Origin: Clostridia bacterium
GTDB lineage: Bacteria; Bacillota; Clostridia; Oscillospirales; CAG-272
Length of the DNA: 17,669 nt
Direction of reading: 5' to 3'
Assembly (NCBI GenBank): GCA_017416885.1
Contig: JAFQAM010000285.1
Span: forward strand, 1-17,669
Under the pieces are notes generated by a model. That model was given only the letters and a program-made list of their open reading frames with translations. It was not told where the DNA came from and ran no database searches. The stretch's first letter is position 1. Each line of letters begins with the position of its first letter. Position numbers and translations under genes: made by a program. Of the stretch, positions 4,963-11,471 are shown piece by piece.

Positions 4963-5966
4963 TTTGAGAGCTCGCCTCTCAAATTCTGTTCCATTTTTAC
5001 TTTGATTTCTTCCTTGGAATAGCCCTTGCTAAAGAGATAGTAAAGCTTTGCAACGGCGCTTTCGGTGGTCATATCGTAGCCGCTGACTGCGCCTGCTTTT
5101 TTCAGAGCTGAGCTTGTTTTGTAAATGCCAAGTGACACTGTGCCCTGTGGACATTGTGAGCAGACAGCCACAACGCTTCCGCTTTCAAATGCTTTTTTGA
5201 TGATTGGAAGCAAGCTTCCGTTGTCAGACGGAATATTGCCTGCGCCAAAGGTTTCAAGGACAATGCCCTTTAATTTTTCCGTCATTACGCCCTCAAAAAG
5301 TGGGAAGCGAATGCCCGGGAAAATCTTCAATACGCCGATTGGCACATCCTCAAAATGGCAGAAATTGAACTTTCCCTCATTTTTTGGCATTGGCGGATAT
5401 GGCAAATATGAAATTGATATACCTGCCTCTGCAAGCAATGGACAGTTAGGCGAGGAAAAAGCTCTCATTCCGTCAGAGGACATTTTTGTGGCGCGATTTC
5501 CACGCATCAGCTTTCCGCCAAAATACAGACACACCTCACGGACAAGTCCGTCGGCTGCTATAATCATTGATGTGATTAAATTGTCAAGCCCGTCGCTTCG
5601 TATTTCACAAAGCGGAATTTGTGAGCCTGTCAAAATTACAGGCTTGTCTAAATTTTCAAGCATAAATGACAACGCCGACGCAGTATATGCCATTGTATCA
5701 GTGCCGTGAAGCACTACAAAGCCGTCGTATTTTTCGTATAAATCGCTTATTATTCTGCCTATTCTGTTCCACTCATTCACCGTCATATCAGATGAGTCAA
5801 GAAGCGGTGACATCTCGTAAAAATCATATTCAGGCATTTTTTCGCTTTTTAAATCCTTGATTTGCTCAAACAAGGTCTCTATATATCCCTCTTTCGGCTT
5901 GTATCCGTCCTCCGAGGGAATCATTCCTATTGTTCCACCTGCGTGGATTATGCATATTTTTTTCAT
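4959..5966 (-). CDS. ansA: L-asparaginase, type I
   Basis: This 335-residue enzyme hydrolyses L-asparagine to aspartate and ammonia. Both catalytic threonine regions are present: AGGTIGM with Thr12 near the N-terminus, and HGTDTMAYTA with Thr89-Asp90. It has no signal peptide, and the family features GSQIPL and GGKLMRGNRATK fit the cytoplasmic type I (AnsA) group. The start at 5966 is preceded by CTGAAAGGAGC, part of a leader element shared with other genes here. The final codons form a 10-bp perfect hairpin (4961-4985) that runs into the stop codon, and a TAGGATG heptamer array begins with that stop. It is probably transcribed alone; no aspartase gene follows. Confidence 0.93.
   Translation of the reverse strand: MKKICIIHAGGTIGMIPSEDGYKPKEGYIETLFEQIKDLKSEKMPEYDFYEMSPLLDSSDMTVNEWNRIGRIISDLYEKYDGFVVLHGTDTMAYTASALSFMLENLDKPVILTGSQIPLCEIRSDGLDNLITSMIIAADGLVREVCLYFGGKLMRGNRATKMSSDGMRAFSSPNCPLLAEAGISISYLPYPPMPKNEGKFNFCHFEDVPIGVLKIFPGIRFPLFEGVMTEKLKGIVLETFGAGNIPSDNGSLLPIIKKAFESGSVVAVCSQCPQGTVSLGIYKTSSALKKAGAVSGYDMTTESAVAKLYYLFSKGYSKEEIKVKMEQNLRGELSN
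4961..4985 (-). repeat. Hairpin at the 3' end of ansA
   Basis: A perfect 10-bp stem AATTTGAGAG/CTCTCAAATT (4961-4970 with 4976-4985, loop of 5) is formed from the last eight codons and reaches the first base of the stop. No T-run follows on the minus strand, so it is not a standard terminator. Confidence 0.75.
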
Positions 5967-6004
5967 TGTAAAAGCTCCTTTCAGTCGCTTTTAGTGGTCA
6001 GTGG
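5967..6004 (-). promoter_or_regulatory. Shared leader/RBS element, ansA copy, with 7-bp repeats
   Basis: On the minus strand the order is AGTGGTC-type heptamers (as CCACTGACCACT), then AAAAGCGACTGAAAGGAGC, then the ansA start codon. The AAAGGAG is the ribosome binding site. Confidence 0.65.
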
Positions 6005-6085
6005 TCTTCTTCGGGCAAGCCCTACGCATAAGTTCTGTCAGCCAATCGCACTGCACTTCGCCTGTGTTCTTGGGACATCACTTAA
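6005..6085 (-). mobile_element. 81-bp dispersed element, copy B
   Basis: This copy reads TTAAGTGATGTCCC...CGAAGAAGA on the minus strand. It differs at 5 of 81 positions from the opposite copy at 11472-11552 (counted by eye). It is flanked on both sides by GTGG (6001-6004 and 6086-6089) and appears to interrupt a 7-bp AGTGGTC array. It has no terminal inverted repeats and no coding capacity. It looks like a very small non-autonomous mobile or REP-like unit; the mechanism is unknown. Confidence 0.7.
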
Positions 6086-6210
6086 GTGGTTAGTGGTTAG
6101 CAGATAGTTAAATGCCCAATAACAAGCAAACAATATTTTTGCATTTTTCTTTTTGTCAGTTCAATCAAAAGCTAAACTTGCTGACCGCTGGCGGCTAACG
6201 GCTGACGGAT

Positions 6211-6239
6211 AAGGCTTTAGATCGCAGATCTAAAGCCTT
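6211..6239 (-). repeat. Hairpin containing the yitT stop codon
   Basis: A perfect 13-bp stem AAGGCTTTAGATC/GATCTAAAGCCTT (6211-6223 with 6227-6239, loop GCA) contains the TAA stop (6217-6219). No T-run follows on the minus strand. Confidence 0.8.
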
Positions 6240-7104
6240 TACCAATAATATCACTTGAGTTAGTAATAATAGTAAAGTCGCTGCCGTCGCCTGTTTCTTG
6301 TATGTAGGTTTTTAATTGCATTGCTTGTGTACGGCTTAATACTGTGATGATAATTTTCTTGTCCTCGTGTGTAAATGAGCCTGTGCACATTGAAACCGTA
6401 GCGCCACGGTGTAGCTTATTGTTTATAAATTCTACGATTTCATTTTCTCTTGATGTGATTATATAGAAGCATTTTGTAAGATAAATACCGTCGATTACTA
6501 CATCTACAATAAAGGACTTCAAAATAAGGCCTAAAAGTGAATATAAGCCGATACGAAGGTCAAATATAAAGAAGCTTGCAAGAACCAAAACCGCATCAGA
6601 CACAAATAAAGCGCGGCTGATATCAAGATTTGTGTACTTTTTAAGTATCATTGCCACAATATCCGTGCCACCTGAGGATGCGCCTACACTGAATGTAATT
6701 GCGCTACCAACGGCAATACAGCCAATGGCGAAAATAAGCTCTAAGAATGCATCATCTGTGATTGTTGGCGCACCGCCTGTAATCTTGGTAATTGGCAAAA
6801 CTCTCTCCAAAACAAATGATGAAAAAGAGATAAGCAAGCTACAATAAATAGTTTTGAATGCAAATGCTTTACCGAAAATTATTAATGCAATAATAAGCAA
6901 AATTACATTTACAACCGCCATAATAAGTCCCGGAGTAATAGCCTCTATTCCGATAACCTTGGCAAGAAGAACAGAAAGGGAGCTTGTTCCGCCTGTTGAA
7001 AAGTTGTTTGGAAAGCTAAAAAAGTAAACTCCACAGGAAACGATAATTCCACCTATGGTGATTATCAAATATGTTTTTAGTGTGTCTAAAATTTTTGATT
7101 TCAT
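6217..7104 (-). CDS. YitT family membrane protein
   Basis: This 295-residue integral membrane protein has about five or six hydrophobic segments in its first 200 residues, including the family-typical FFSFPNNFSTGGTSSLSVLL and SVGASSGGTDIVAMIL blocks. A soluble C-terminal DUF2179 domain (about 215-290) contains GATVSMCTGSFTHEDKKII. YitT proteins are widespread in Bacillota; their transport substrate or role is not settled. The start at 7104 fits the family; the site upstream (TTAAGGAATTT) is moderate. A promoter lies at 7141-7169. The gene ends inside a 13-bp perfect hairpin. It is probably a single-gene transcript. Confidence 0.9.
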   Translation of the reverse strand: MKSKILDTLKTYLIITIGGIIVSCGVYFFSFPNNFSTGGTSSLSVLLAKVIGIEAITPGLIMAVVNVILLIIALIIFGKAFAFKTIYCSLLISFSSFVLERVLPITKITGGAPTITDDAFLELIFAIGCIAVGSAITFSVGASSGGTDIVAMILKKYTNLDISRALFVSDAVLVLASFFIFDLRIGLYSLLGLILKSFIVDVVIDGIYLTKCFYIITSRENEIVEFINNKLHRGATVSMCTGSFTHEDKKIIITVLSRTQAMQLKTYIQETGDGSDFTIITNSSDIIGKGFRSAI

Positions 7105-7140
7105 TTTAAATTCCTTAAATATTAAATTTTAACCAAAATA

Positions 7141-7169
7141 ATTTTAGCACATATATTATATTTTTACAA
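7141..7169 (-). promoter_or_regulatory. Promoter for the YitT gene
   Basis: On the minus strand, TTGTAA (7164-7169) and TAAAAT (7141-7146) are separated by 17 bp, about 35 bases before the start codon. Confidence 0.65.
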
Positions 7170-7198
7170 TAGAAAAATATATAAGTACATATTTTTAA

Positions 7199-7232
7199 TA
7201 AAAAAGAAAATACCGATTAGTCGGTATTTTCT
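7199..7232 (-). terminator. Terminator overlapping the end of the 7217-7591 gene
   Basis: A 12-bp perfect stem AGAAAATACCGA/TCGGTATTTTCT (7205-7216 with 7221-7232) is followed on the minus strand by a T6 run. The stop codon TAA lies in the loop, so the last codons are part of the terminator. Confidence 0.8.
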
Positions 7233-7591
7233 AAATCATTTAATTGTTGTTGTAATTTTTGCTTTTTCTTTTCTTGCTTTTCGGTTTTTCGTTTATCCAT
7301 CATTGCTTTGTATTCCTCATAAGTGTATTTGAGGGCGTTTTTATTGTTATTAATAATAACAGCAGATAAAACGATATAACCTATTATATTTACAAAGCAG
7401 ACAGAAAAAATTATATAATCGACAGCTCGCATTTTAGGAATAACAGAGGTGTCAACAAAAGCCGAACCAAAAATATCATATATATTGAATTTTTGTTTTA
7501 AAATGGAAAAATTTAATATCAAACAAAGAATAGACAAAACAACAATTATTGTTGAAATAACACAAAATAAAATTTTTAAAGATTTTTTCAT
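7217..7591 (-). CDS. Small two-pass membrane protein, unknown function
   Basis: This 124-residue protein has two hydrophobic segments, about residues 7-28 and 58-80. A charged C-terminal tail (about 88-124) is very rich in Lys, Glu and Gln and is probably a helix or coiled coil. No family is recognised. The start at 7591 is well supported: GAGGTGA lies just upstream and an excellent promoter ends about 18 bases away, giving a leader of only about a dozen bases. The gene ends inside its own terminator, so it is a compact single-gene unit. It lies between the MATE pump gene and yitT, and its promoter starts right after the pump gene. Confidence 0.7.
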   Translation of the reverse strand: MKKSLKILFCVISTIIVVLSILCLILNFSILKQKFNIYDIFGSAFVDTSVIPKMRAVDYIIFSVCFVNIIGYIVLSAVIINNNKNALKYTYEEYKAMMDKRKTEKQEKKKQKLQQQLNDLENTD

Positions 7592-7608
7592 AAAATCACC
7601 TCATATTG

Positions 7609-7637
7609 ATTATATCAAAGCTTAATAAATAAGTCAA
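7609..7637 (-). promoter_or_regulatory. Promoter for the 7217-7591 gene
   Basis: On the minus strand, TTGACT (7632-7637) and TATAAT (7609-7614) are separated by 17 bp. The leader is very short. Confidence 0.75.
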
Positions 7638-7643
7638 TATAAA

Positions 7644-8978
7644 TTAATAGTCATATTTCTTTTTAAGTGCGAAAATGAATATGAATGTGGTTATAATTGC
7701 CATTATTTCACTGCCTGTGCTGGAAAGCCAAATGCCGTCAAGGTCCATAAAGAGAGGCATTACGATAACTGTTACCGCTTGGAATAGGAATAAACGCAAG
7801 AACGATAAAATCGCTGACACAAGACCGTTACCAAGGGCGGTAAAGAATGCTGAACCGAAAATATTAAAGCCCACGATTAAGAAGCAGAATGAATAAAGAC
7901 GGAAGCCACGGATTGTCATTTCTAAAATTGTTTCGTTATAGCCCACAAATAAACGGGAAAGTGGCTCTGCAAGACCTTCGCCAAGCAGGAACATTGCAAT
8001 AGAAAATGCTAAAATAATAATCATACTCTTTTTGCGAAGTCCCTTTAGCTCGTCTGTGTTTTTAGCTCCGTAATGGTAGCCAACAATAGGCGCAATTCCT
8101 ATTGAATAGCCAATAAAAATTGATATGAAAATGAAGCCCACATACATTAAAACTCCATTTGCCGCTACTCCGTCACCCTCTTCTCCCGCATATTTAAGAA
8201 GCTGAAAATTAAAGAGTATTCCAATAACGGAAAGCGATACATTTGTCATAAGCTCGCTTGAGCCGTTGGTACAAACCTTTAAAAGCGCTTTAAAATCTAA
8301 AAGCGGCTTTTCAAGTCTTAATAAGCTATTGTTTTTCTTGCGTAAAAAGTAAATTATAGGCACAAGACCGCCAATTACCTGACTTAATGCAGTTGCAAAT
8401 GCAGCTCCTGCAATTCCCCATCTGAATAAGCCGATAAATAACGCATCAAGCACCATATTGGCAACCCCTGCCAAAATTGTCACATATAAACCTGTTTGTG
8501 GCTTTTCAGCAGTTACAAAGAATGACTGAAACTCCATTTGAAGCATAAAAAACGGCATTGCGCATAAAATGATCGTTCCGTAAATTACACAGTTTTCAAG
8601 CATTGCGCCTGCGCCTAACATAATAGCAACAGGGCGAATAAACACTATACCTAAAATTGCAAATATTATGCCCACCGCAATAGATGTATAGGTAACAAAG
8701 GAAAAAACTCCGTTTGCTTTTTTCTTGTCTCCCTCGCCGAGAGTTTTTGAAATTAACGCGCTACCGCCTGCTCCAAACATAAAGCCAATAGCGCCAAGAA
8801 GCATTATAACAGGCATAATAAAGTTTACCGCCTTAAACTCTGCTTCTCCTGCAAAATTTGATACAAAAAAGCCGTCAACCACACCGTAAATTGATGAGAA
8901 AACCATCATAACAATTGAGGGGAGTGTGAATTTTAATAGCTTTTTGTATGAAAAATGGTCTGATAATTGAATTTTCAT
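7644..8978 (-). CDS. MATE family efflux transporter
   Basis: This 444-residue protein has about twelve hydrophobic segments and the MATE layout of two six-helix halves. Typical blocks are KLLKFTLPSIVMMVFSSIYGVVDGFFVSNFAG at the N-terminus, GAGGSALISKTLGEGD in the first half, and IGYSIGIAPIVGYHYGAKN in the second. MATE pumps export cationic drugs, dyes or metabolites using Na+ or H+ gradients; the substrate here cannot be predicted. The start overlaps the stop of the kinase-like gene by 4 bp (ATGA), so translation is coupled to it. Both are transcribed from the promoter at 9776-9804. Confidence 0.93.
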   Translation of the reverse strand: MKIQLSDHFSYKKLLKFTLPSIVMMVFSSIYGVVDGFFVSNFAGEAEFKAVNFIMPVIMLLGAIGFMFGAGGSALISKTLGEGDKKKANGVFSFVTYTSIAVGIIFAILGIVFIRPVAIMLGAGAMLENCVIYGTIILCAMPFFMLQMEFQSFFVTAEKPQTGLYVTILAGVANMVLDALFIGLFRWGIAGAAFATALSQVIGGLVPIIYFLRKKNNSLLRLEKPLLDFKALLKVCTNGSSELMTNVSLSVIGILFNFQLLKYAGEEGDGVAANGVLMYVGFIFISIFIGYSIGIAPIVGYHYGAKNTDELKGLRKKSMIIILAFSIAMFLLGEGLAEPLSRLFVGYNETILEMTIRGFRLYSFCFLIVGFNIFGSAFFTALGNGLVSAILSFLRLFLFQAVTVIVMPLFMDLDGIWLSSTGSEIMAIITTFIFIFALKKKYDY

Positions 8979-9577
8979 TTTTGAAGCTCCTTAATTGCGC
9001 CTGCGGTGATTTTTGCAAGAAGCTTAATATCGTAGCCTGTTGTATTTATAACCATATGATAGGATGAGGCATCTCCCCATTCTCTTTCGGTTACAATTGT
9101 GCGTGTGCGTATTCTTGATTTATCAATTTTCTTAATTGATTTTTCCATTGCTTTTCTGTCACTGCTTTCGCCGTCTCTTAAATGCTTTAAGCAACGGTCA
9201 ATCCTTGCATCCATATCAGCGCAAACAAAAATATTAAATGGCTTGTAGCTCTCTAAAATTACATCGGCATTTCTGCCAACAATAATAAAATCCTTACCCT
9301 GTGTGGCTATTTCCTCAATAATTTTTCTTTCCTCAACCATTAAATCGGTGGATGAAGCGCTGTATATCGGCATCATTGTATGGCCGAAGGAAACAGGAAT
9401 ATTTTTAAGCGCAGCGGAGCTGAGCTCTTTTTCAACATAATCCTTATCAAGCTTTTTATTTTCTGCAATCTGATCTAAAATTTCCTTGTCATAGTAATCA
9501 TATCCAAGTAAATCGGCAAGACGCTTGCCCAATTCTCTTCCGCCGCTTCCAAATTGACGGCTGATTGTTATAATCAT
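8975..9577 (-). CDS. Cytidylate kinase-like family protein
   Basis: This 200-residue protein begins MIITISRQFGSGG, the N-terminus of the cytidylate kinase-like family (PF13189-type), with a P-loop-like GSGGRELG at about residues 10-17 and the next block LLGYDYYDKEIL. Downstream blocks IIVGRNADVIL and FVCADMDARIDRCL fit the family's core and lid regions. It differs from canonical Cmk, and its true substrate is not established; these genes often sit beside MATE pumps in Clostridia. I chose the start at 9577, not 9598, because AAAGGAG lies at the right distance before it and the family starts there. It is coupled to the MATE gene by an ATGA overlap. Its leader of about 190 bases contains a long inverted repeat. 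Confidence 0.88.
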   Translation of the reverse strand: MIITISRQFGSGGRELGKRLADLLGYDYYDKEILDQIAENKKLDKDYVEKELSSAALKNIPVSFGHTMMPIYSASSTDLMVEERKIIEEIATQGKDFIIVGRNADVILESYKPFNIFVCADMDARIDRCLKHLRDGESSDRKAMEKSIKKIDKSRIRTRTIVTEREWGDASSYHMVINTTGYDIKLLAKITAGAIKELQK

Positions 9578-9600
9578 AGTTGCTCCTTTCAGTCGCATAG
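9578..9600 (-). promoter_or_regulatory. Shared leader/RBS element, kinase-like gene copy
   Basis: On the minus strand this is GCGACTGAAAGGAGC directly before the start codon, nearly the same block as in front of ansA. It joins directly to 7-bp AGTGGTC repeats on the upstream side. Confidence 0.65.
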
Positions 9601-9750
9601 TAGTGGTCAGTGGTCAGTGGTCAGCAGATAGCTGCACTCCAATAAACGAAAACCACTATGTTGTGTTTGATATCGTTTTTGTTTAATAATTTAACTTTTC
9701 GTTTGGTGCTCCGTTAATGTAACCACCTGATCACTGACCACTGAACACTA
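9601..9750. repeat. Long inverted repeat of 7-bp units
   Basis: The arms 9601-9624 and 9727-9750 pair over 24 bp with 2 mismatches. Each arm is made of tandem AGTGGTC-type heptamers. The central ~100 bp is AT-rich. Because the promoter at 9776-9804 lies upstream on the minus strand, the whole structure is expected in the leader RNA of the kinase-MATE transcript. Confidence 0.8.
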
Positions 9751-9775
9751 GTCCCTAAAACGCGCGACCTTGAAT

Positions 9776-9804
9776 ATTGTACTATAATATTAAAATATTG
9801 TCAA
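9776..9804 (-). promoter_or_regulatory. Strong promoter for the kinase-MATE operon
   Basis: On the minus strand, TTGACA (9799-9804) and TACAAT (9776-9781) are separated by 17 bp. Its -35 box lies 6 bp from the -35 box of the opposite promoter. Confidence 0.8.
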
Positions 9805-9810
9805 TACTTA

Positions 9811-9839
9811 TTGCACTTTTGTGATTTATATGTTAAAAT
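9811..9839 (+). promoter_or_regulatory. Promoter for the nitroreductase gene
   Basis: TTGCAC (9811-9816) and TAAAAT (9834-9839) are separated by 17 bp. The start codon follows about 35 bases later. Confidence 0.75.
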
Positions 9840-9874
9840 AAATTGGTATTATCTATTTAGAAAGAGGAAAAAAT

Positions 9875-10408
9875 ATGGAATTAACAAAAGCAATATACGA
9901 AAGACGAAGCATAAGAAAATACAAGGATGCAGAAATTACAAGAGAGGAAATTGAGGAGCTAATCAAATCCGCACAAATGGCTCCATCCTGGAAAAACTCA
10001 CAAACCGCAAGATTTTTTGTTGCTCATTCTAACGAATACAAGGAAAAAATGATTGACGCGCTTCCAAGCTTTAACAAGGACAGAGCCAAGGATGCATCCT
10101 GCATTATCGTTTCCGCAATCGTAAAGGGAATCAGCGGATACAACGCAGACAGCGAACCTATCACGCATTTAGGCAACGGCTTTGAATGCTTCGATAATGG
10201 CTTAGCAGTTGAAAATCTTTGCTTAAAAGCATACGAAATGGGCTACGGCACACTCATTATGGGACTTTACAAGGAGCAGGTAATCCGCGAAATATTCAAT
10301 ATTCCCGATACAATATCAATAGCCACAGTAATCGCCGTAGGCAAAGCGGACATCTCCCCCGATACCCCACAAAGAAATGAGCTTTCCGAAATTCTAACCA
10401 TTAAATAA
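9875..10408 (+). CDS. Nitroreductase family protein
   Basis: This 177-residue protein has the nitroreductase fold signature: the FMN-phosphate-binding RRSIRKYKDAEI near the N-terminus, APSWKNSQTARFFV at about residues 33-46, and a C-terminal YGTLIMGLYKEQVIREIFNIP followed by IATVIAVGKAD. Members are small FMN enzymes that reduce nitro compounds, quinones or enones with NAD(P)H; the natural substrate is not predictable. The start at 9875 has an AGAGGA site, and a promoter lies 35 bases upstream. It is a single-gene unit closed by a strong hairpin terminator three bases after the stop, and it diverges from the kinase-MATE operon. Confidence 0.92.
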   Translation: MELTKAIYERRSIRKYKDAEITREEIEELIKSAQMAPSWKNSQTARFFVAHSNEYKEKMIDALPSFNKDRAKDASCIIVSAIVKGISGYNADSEPITHLGNGFECFDNGLAVENLCLKAYEMGYGTLIMGLYKEQVIREIFNIPDTISIATVIAVGKADISPDTPQRNELSEILTIK

Positions 10409-10410
10409 CA

Positions 10411-10438
10411 AAAATCGACACACCTGTGTCGATTTTTT
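10411..10438. terminator. Intrinsic terminator after the nitroreductase gene
   Basis: A 12-bp perfect stem AAAATCGACACA/TGTGTCGATTTT (10411-10422 with 10425-10436, loop CC) ends in a T6 run on the plus strand and a T5 run on the minus strand. It may also serve the convergent gene ending at 10498. Confidence 0.9.
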
Positions 10439-10497
10439 GCTATTTATCGGCTTTTTTTGCGATACAATCAAGACAAGCTTCAATCCTCTTAACCGCT

Positions 10498-10827
10498 TTA
10501 ATCAATAGCTTTTTTTAACTCCTTTAAAGTCATAAAAATATGATTTTTGCAAGGGCTTTCCTCGTAATGGCGTTTTTCGTCGTTCCAAAGATAATTGACA
10601 ATTTGCTGTATATTGTTTTTAAGCTCATCATCAACTATTTGCTTTGCAAATATTTTATCCACATTAAAGCCTTCTTCGGTTATCCATTGATTTTCCTTTA
10701 TCAAATTACTAAATGCTTCTGAAAAAGCTTTTCCGCTCGCTTGACCAAGAATTTGCATATTTTCCACATTACTTTCATTTGGGCTTTCACACGCGCCTTC
10801 AAAGGTGTAAAATAAATATGTTTTCAT
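10498..10827 (-). CDS. Small cytoplasmic protein, unknown function
   Basis: This 109-residue protein has no signal peptide or membrane segment. It begins MKTYLFYTFEGACESPN, followed by an acidic, mostly helical body (SGKAFSEAFSNLIKENQWI) and an ending with MTLKELKKAID. The N-terminal YLFYTFEG...ESPN...ENMQILG block looks like a recurrent small clostridial family, but I do not recognise a function. I chose the start at 10827, not 10905, because AAAGGAG precedes it at good spacing and the extra residues would cover the promoter (10877-10905). It is transcribed separately from the upstream gene, which ends in a terminator at 10919-10950. Confidence 0.7.
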   Translation of the reverse strand: MKTYLFYTFEGACESPNESNVENMQILGQASGKAFSEAFSNLIKENQWITEEGFNVDKIFAKQIVDDELKNNIQQIVNYLWNDEKRHYEESPCKNHIFMTLKELKKAID

Positions 10828-10876
10828 ATTCTCTCCTTTTCGATACTTAAAGCACCTGAATTTTATTGTTGATCGT

Positions 10877-10905
10877 ATTATATTCTGTTGATTAATGAAA
10901 ATCAA
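10877..10905 (-). promoter_or_regulatory. Promoter for the 10498-10827 gene
   Basis: On the minus strand, TTGATT (10900-10905) and TATAAT (10877-10882) are separated by 17 bp. It lies just downstream of the preceding gene's terminator. Confidence 0.7.
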
Positions 10906-10911
10906 GATCCA

Positions 10912-10950
10912 AAATAAAAATCCTCAATAGATTTTTCTCTATTGAGGATT
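10912..10950 (-). terminator. Intrinsic terminator of the 10955-11272 gene
   Basis: A 12-bp perfect stem AATCCTCAATAG/CTATTGAGGATT (10919-10930 with 10939-10950, loop of 8) is followed on the minus strand by TTTATTTTGG. It starts 5 bp after the stop codon. Confidence 0.88.
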
Positions 10951-10954
10951 TATG

Positions 10955-11272
10955 TTATTCTTCTGCAATAAAGGTCCAATGATCTGAAATAGTGCTTGGC
11001 ATCATTTTTGCAAGCGCTTCGGCATCCTTTATAAGATTTTTATTGCCGAAGTGGAAGAAAAAGAACTCGCCCTTTCCCTCATTATATCCCAATTGAAATT
11101 CAAGCTCTTTTTTAAAGTAAGGAAATACTTCCTTTAACCGTTCATCAATCGCCCAAATAAAATCAGAATTGTGAGCAGCAATACAGTTAATAATCCACTT
11201 TTCTTGCTCCTCAAACCATTTCCAAAAGCTTTTTGCCGCTTCCTCATTCATGCATTTTTTAAATAAAAACAT
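10955..11272 (-). CDS. Small protein of unknown function with an operator-like upstream site
   Basis: This 105-residue soluble protein is rich in aromatic residues, with blocks SFWKWFEEQEKWI near the N-terminus, VFPYFKKELEFQLGYNEGKGEFFFF in the middle and a DHWTFIAEE end. It resembles small hypothetical proteins found among immunity-type genes, but I do not name a family. The start at 11272 has AAGGAG eight bases before it. The promoter at 11303-11331 is near-perfect and overlaps a 27-bp palindrome, so expression is probably repressed by an unknown DNA-binding protein. It is a single-gene unit with its own terminator. Confidence 0.7.
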   Translation of the reverse strand: MFLFKKCMNEEAAKSFWKWFEEQEKWIINCIAAHNSDFIWAIDERLKEVFPYFKKELEFQLGYNEGKGEFFFFHFGNKNLIKDAEALAKMMPSTISDHWTFIAEE

Positions 11273-11286
11273 ATTTATTACTCCTT

Positions 11287-11313
11287 AGTGATACTATACA
11301 TTATTGTATCACT
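11287..11313. promoter_or_regulatory. Operator-like palindrome
   Basis: Twelve-bp arms (AGTGATACTATA and its complement with one mismatch) surround a 3-bp centre. The palindrome covers the -10 box and the predicted start of transcription of the gene at 10955-11272, the usual place for a repressor site. The regulator is unknown. Confidence 0.65.
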
Positions 11314-11331
11314 TTGGTGACAGTATGTCAA
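11303..11331 (-). promoter_or_regulatory. Strong promoter for the 10955-11272 gene
   Basis: On the minus strand, TTGACA (11326-11331) and TACAAT (11303-11308) are separated by 17 bp. Confidence 0.78.
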
Positions 11332-11367
11332 TGATTTAAGTAAAAATGAATTGTCGCAAGCATATGA

Positions 11368-11458
11368 ATTGCTTCGCAATCTTGAAATGAAATTGCATTC
11401 GCAATTTCTTGAAATGTATTTGCTATTGCAATTACTTGAAATGCAATGATTCGCATTG
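11368..11458. repeat. Mini-hairpin array 5 (linker CTTGAAATG, 27-bp period)
   Basis: The linker CTTGAAATG occurs at exactly 11381, 11408 and 11435. Between the copies are four different hairpins: 11368-11380 (ATTGC-TTC-GCAAT), 11390-11407 (7-bp stem AAATTGC, loop ATTC), 11417-11434 (TTGC core, loop TATT) and 11444-11458 (CAATG, loop ATTCG). Confidence 0.85.
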
Positions 11459-11471
11459 CATTGATGGCGGC

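Noticed and set aside
5862..6107. Plus-strand open frame of 81 codons
   Set aside because: It is antisense to the ansA start and then reads the 81-bp element; there is no translation signal.
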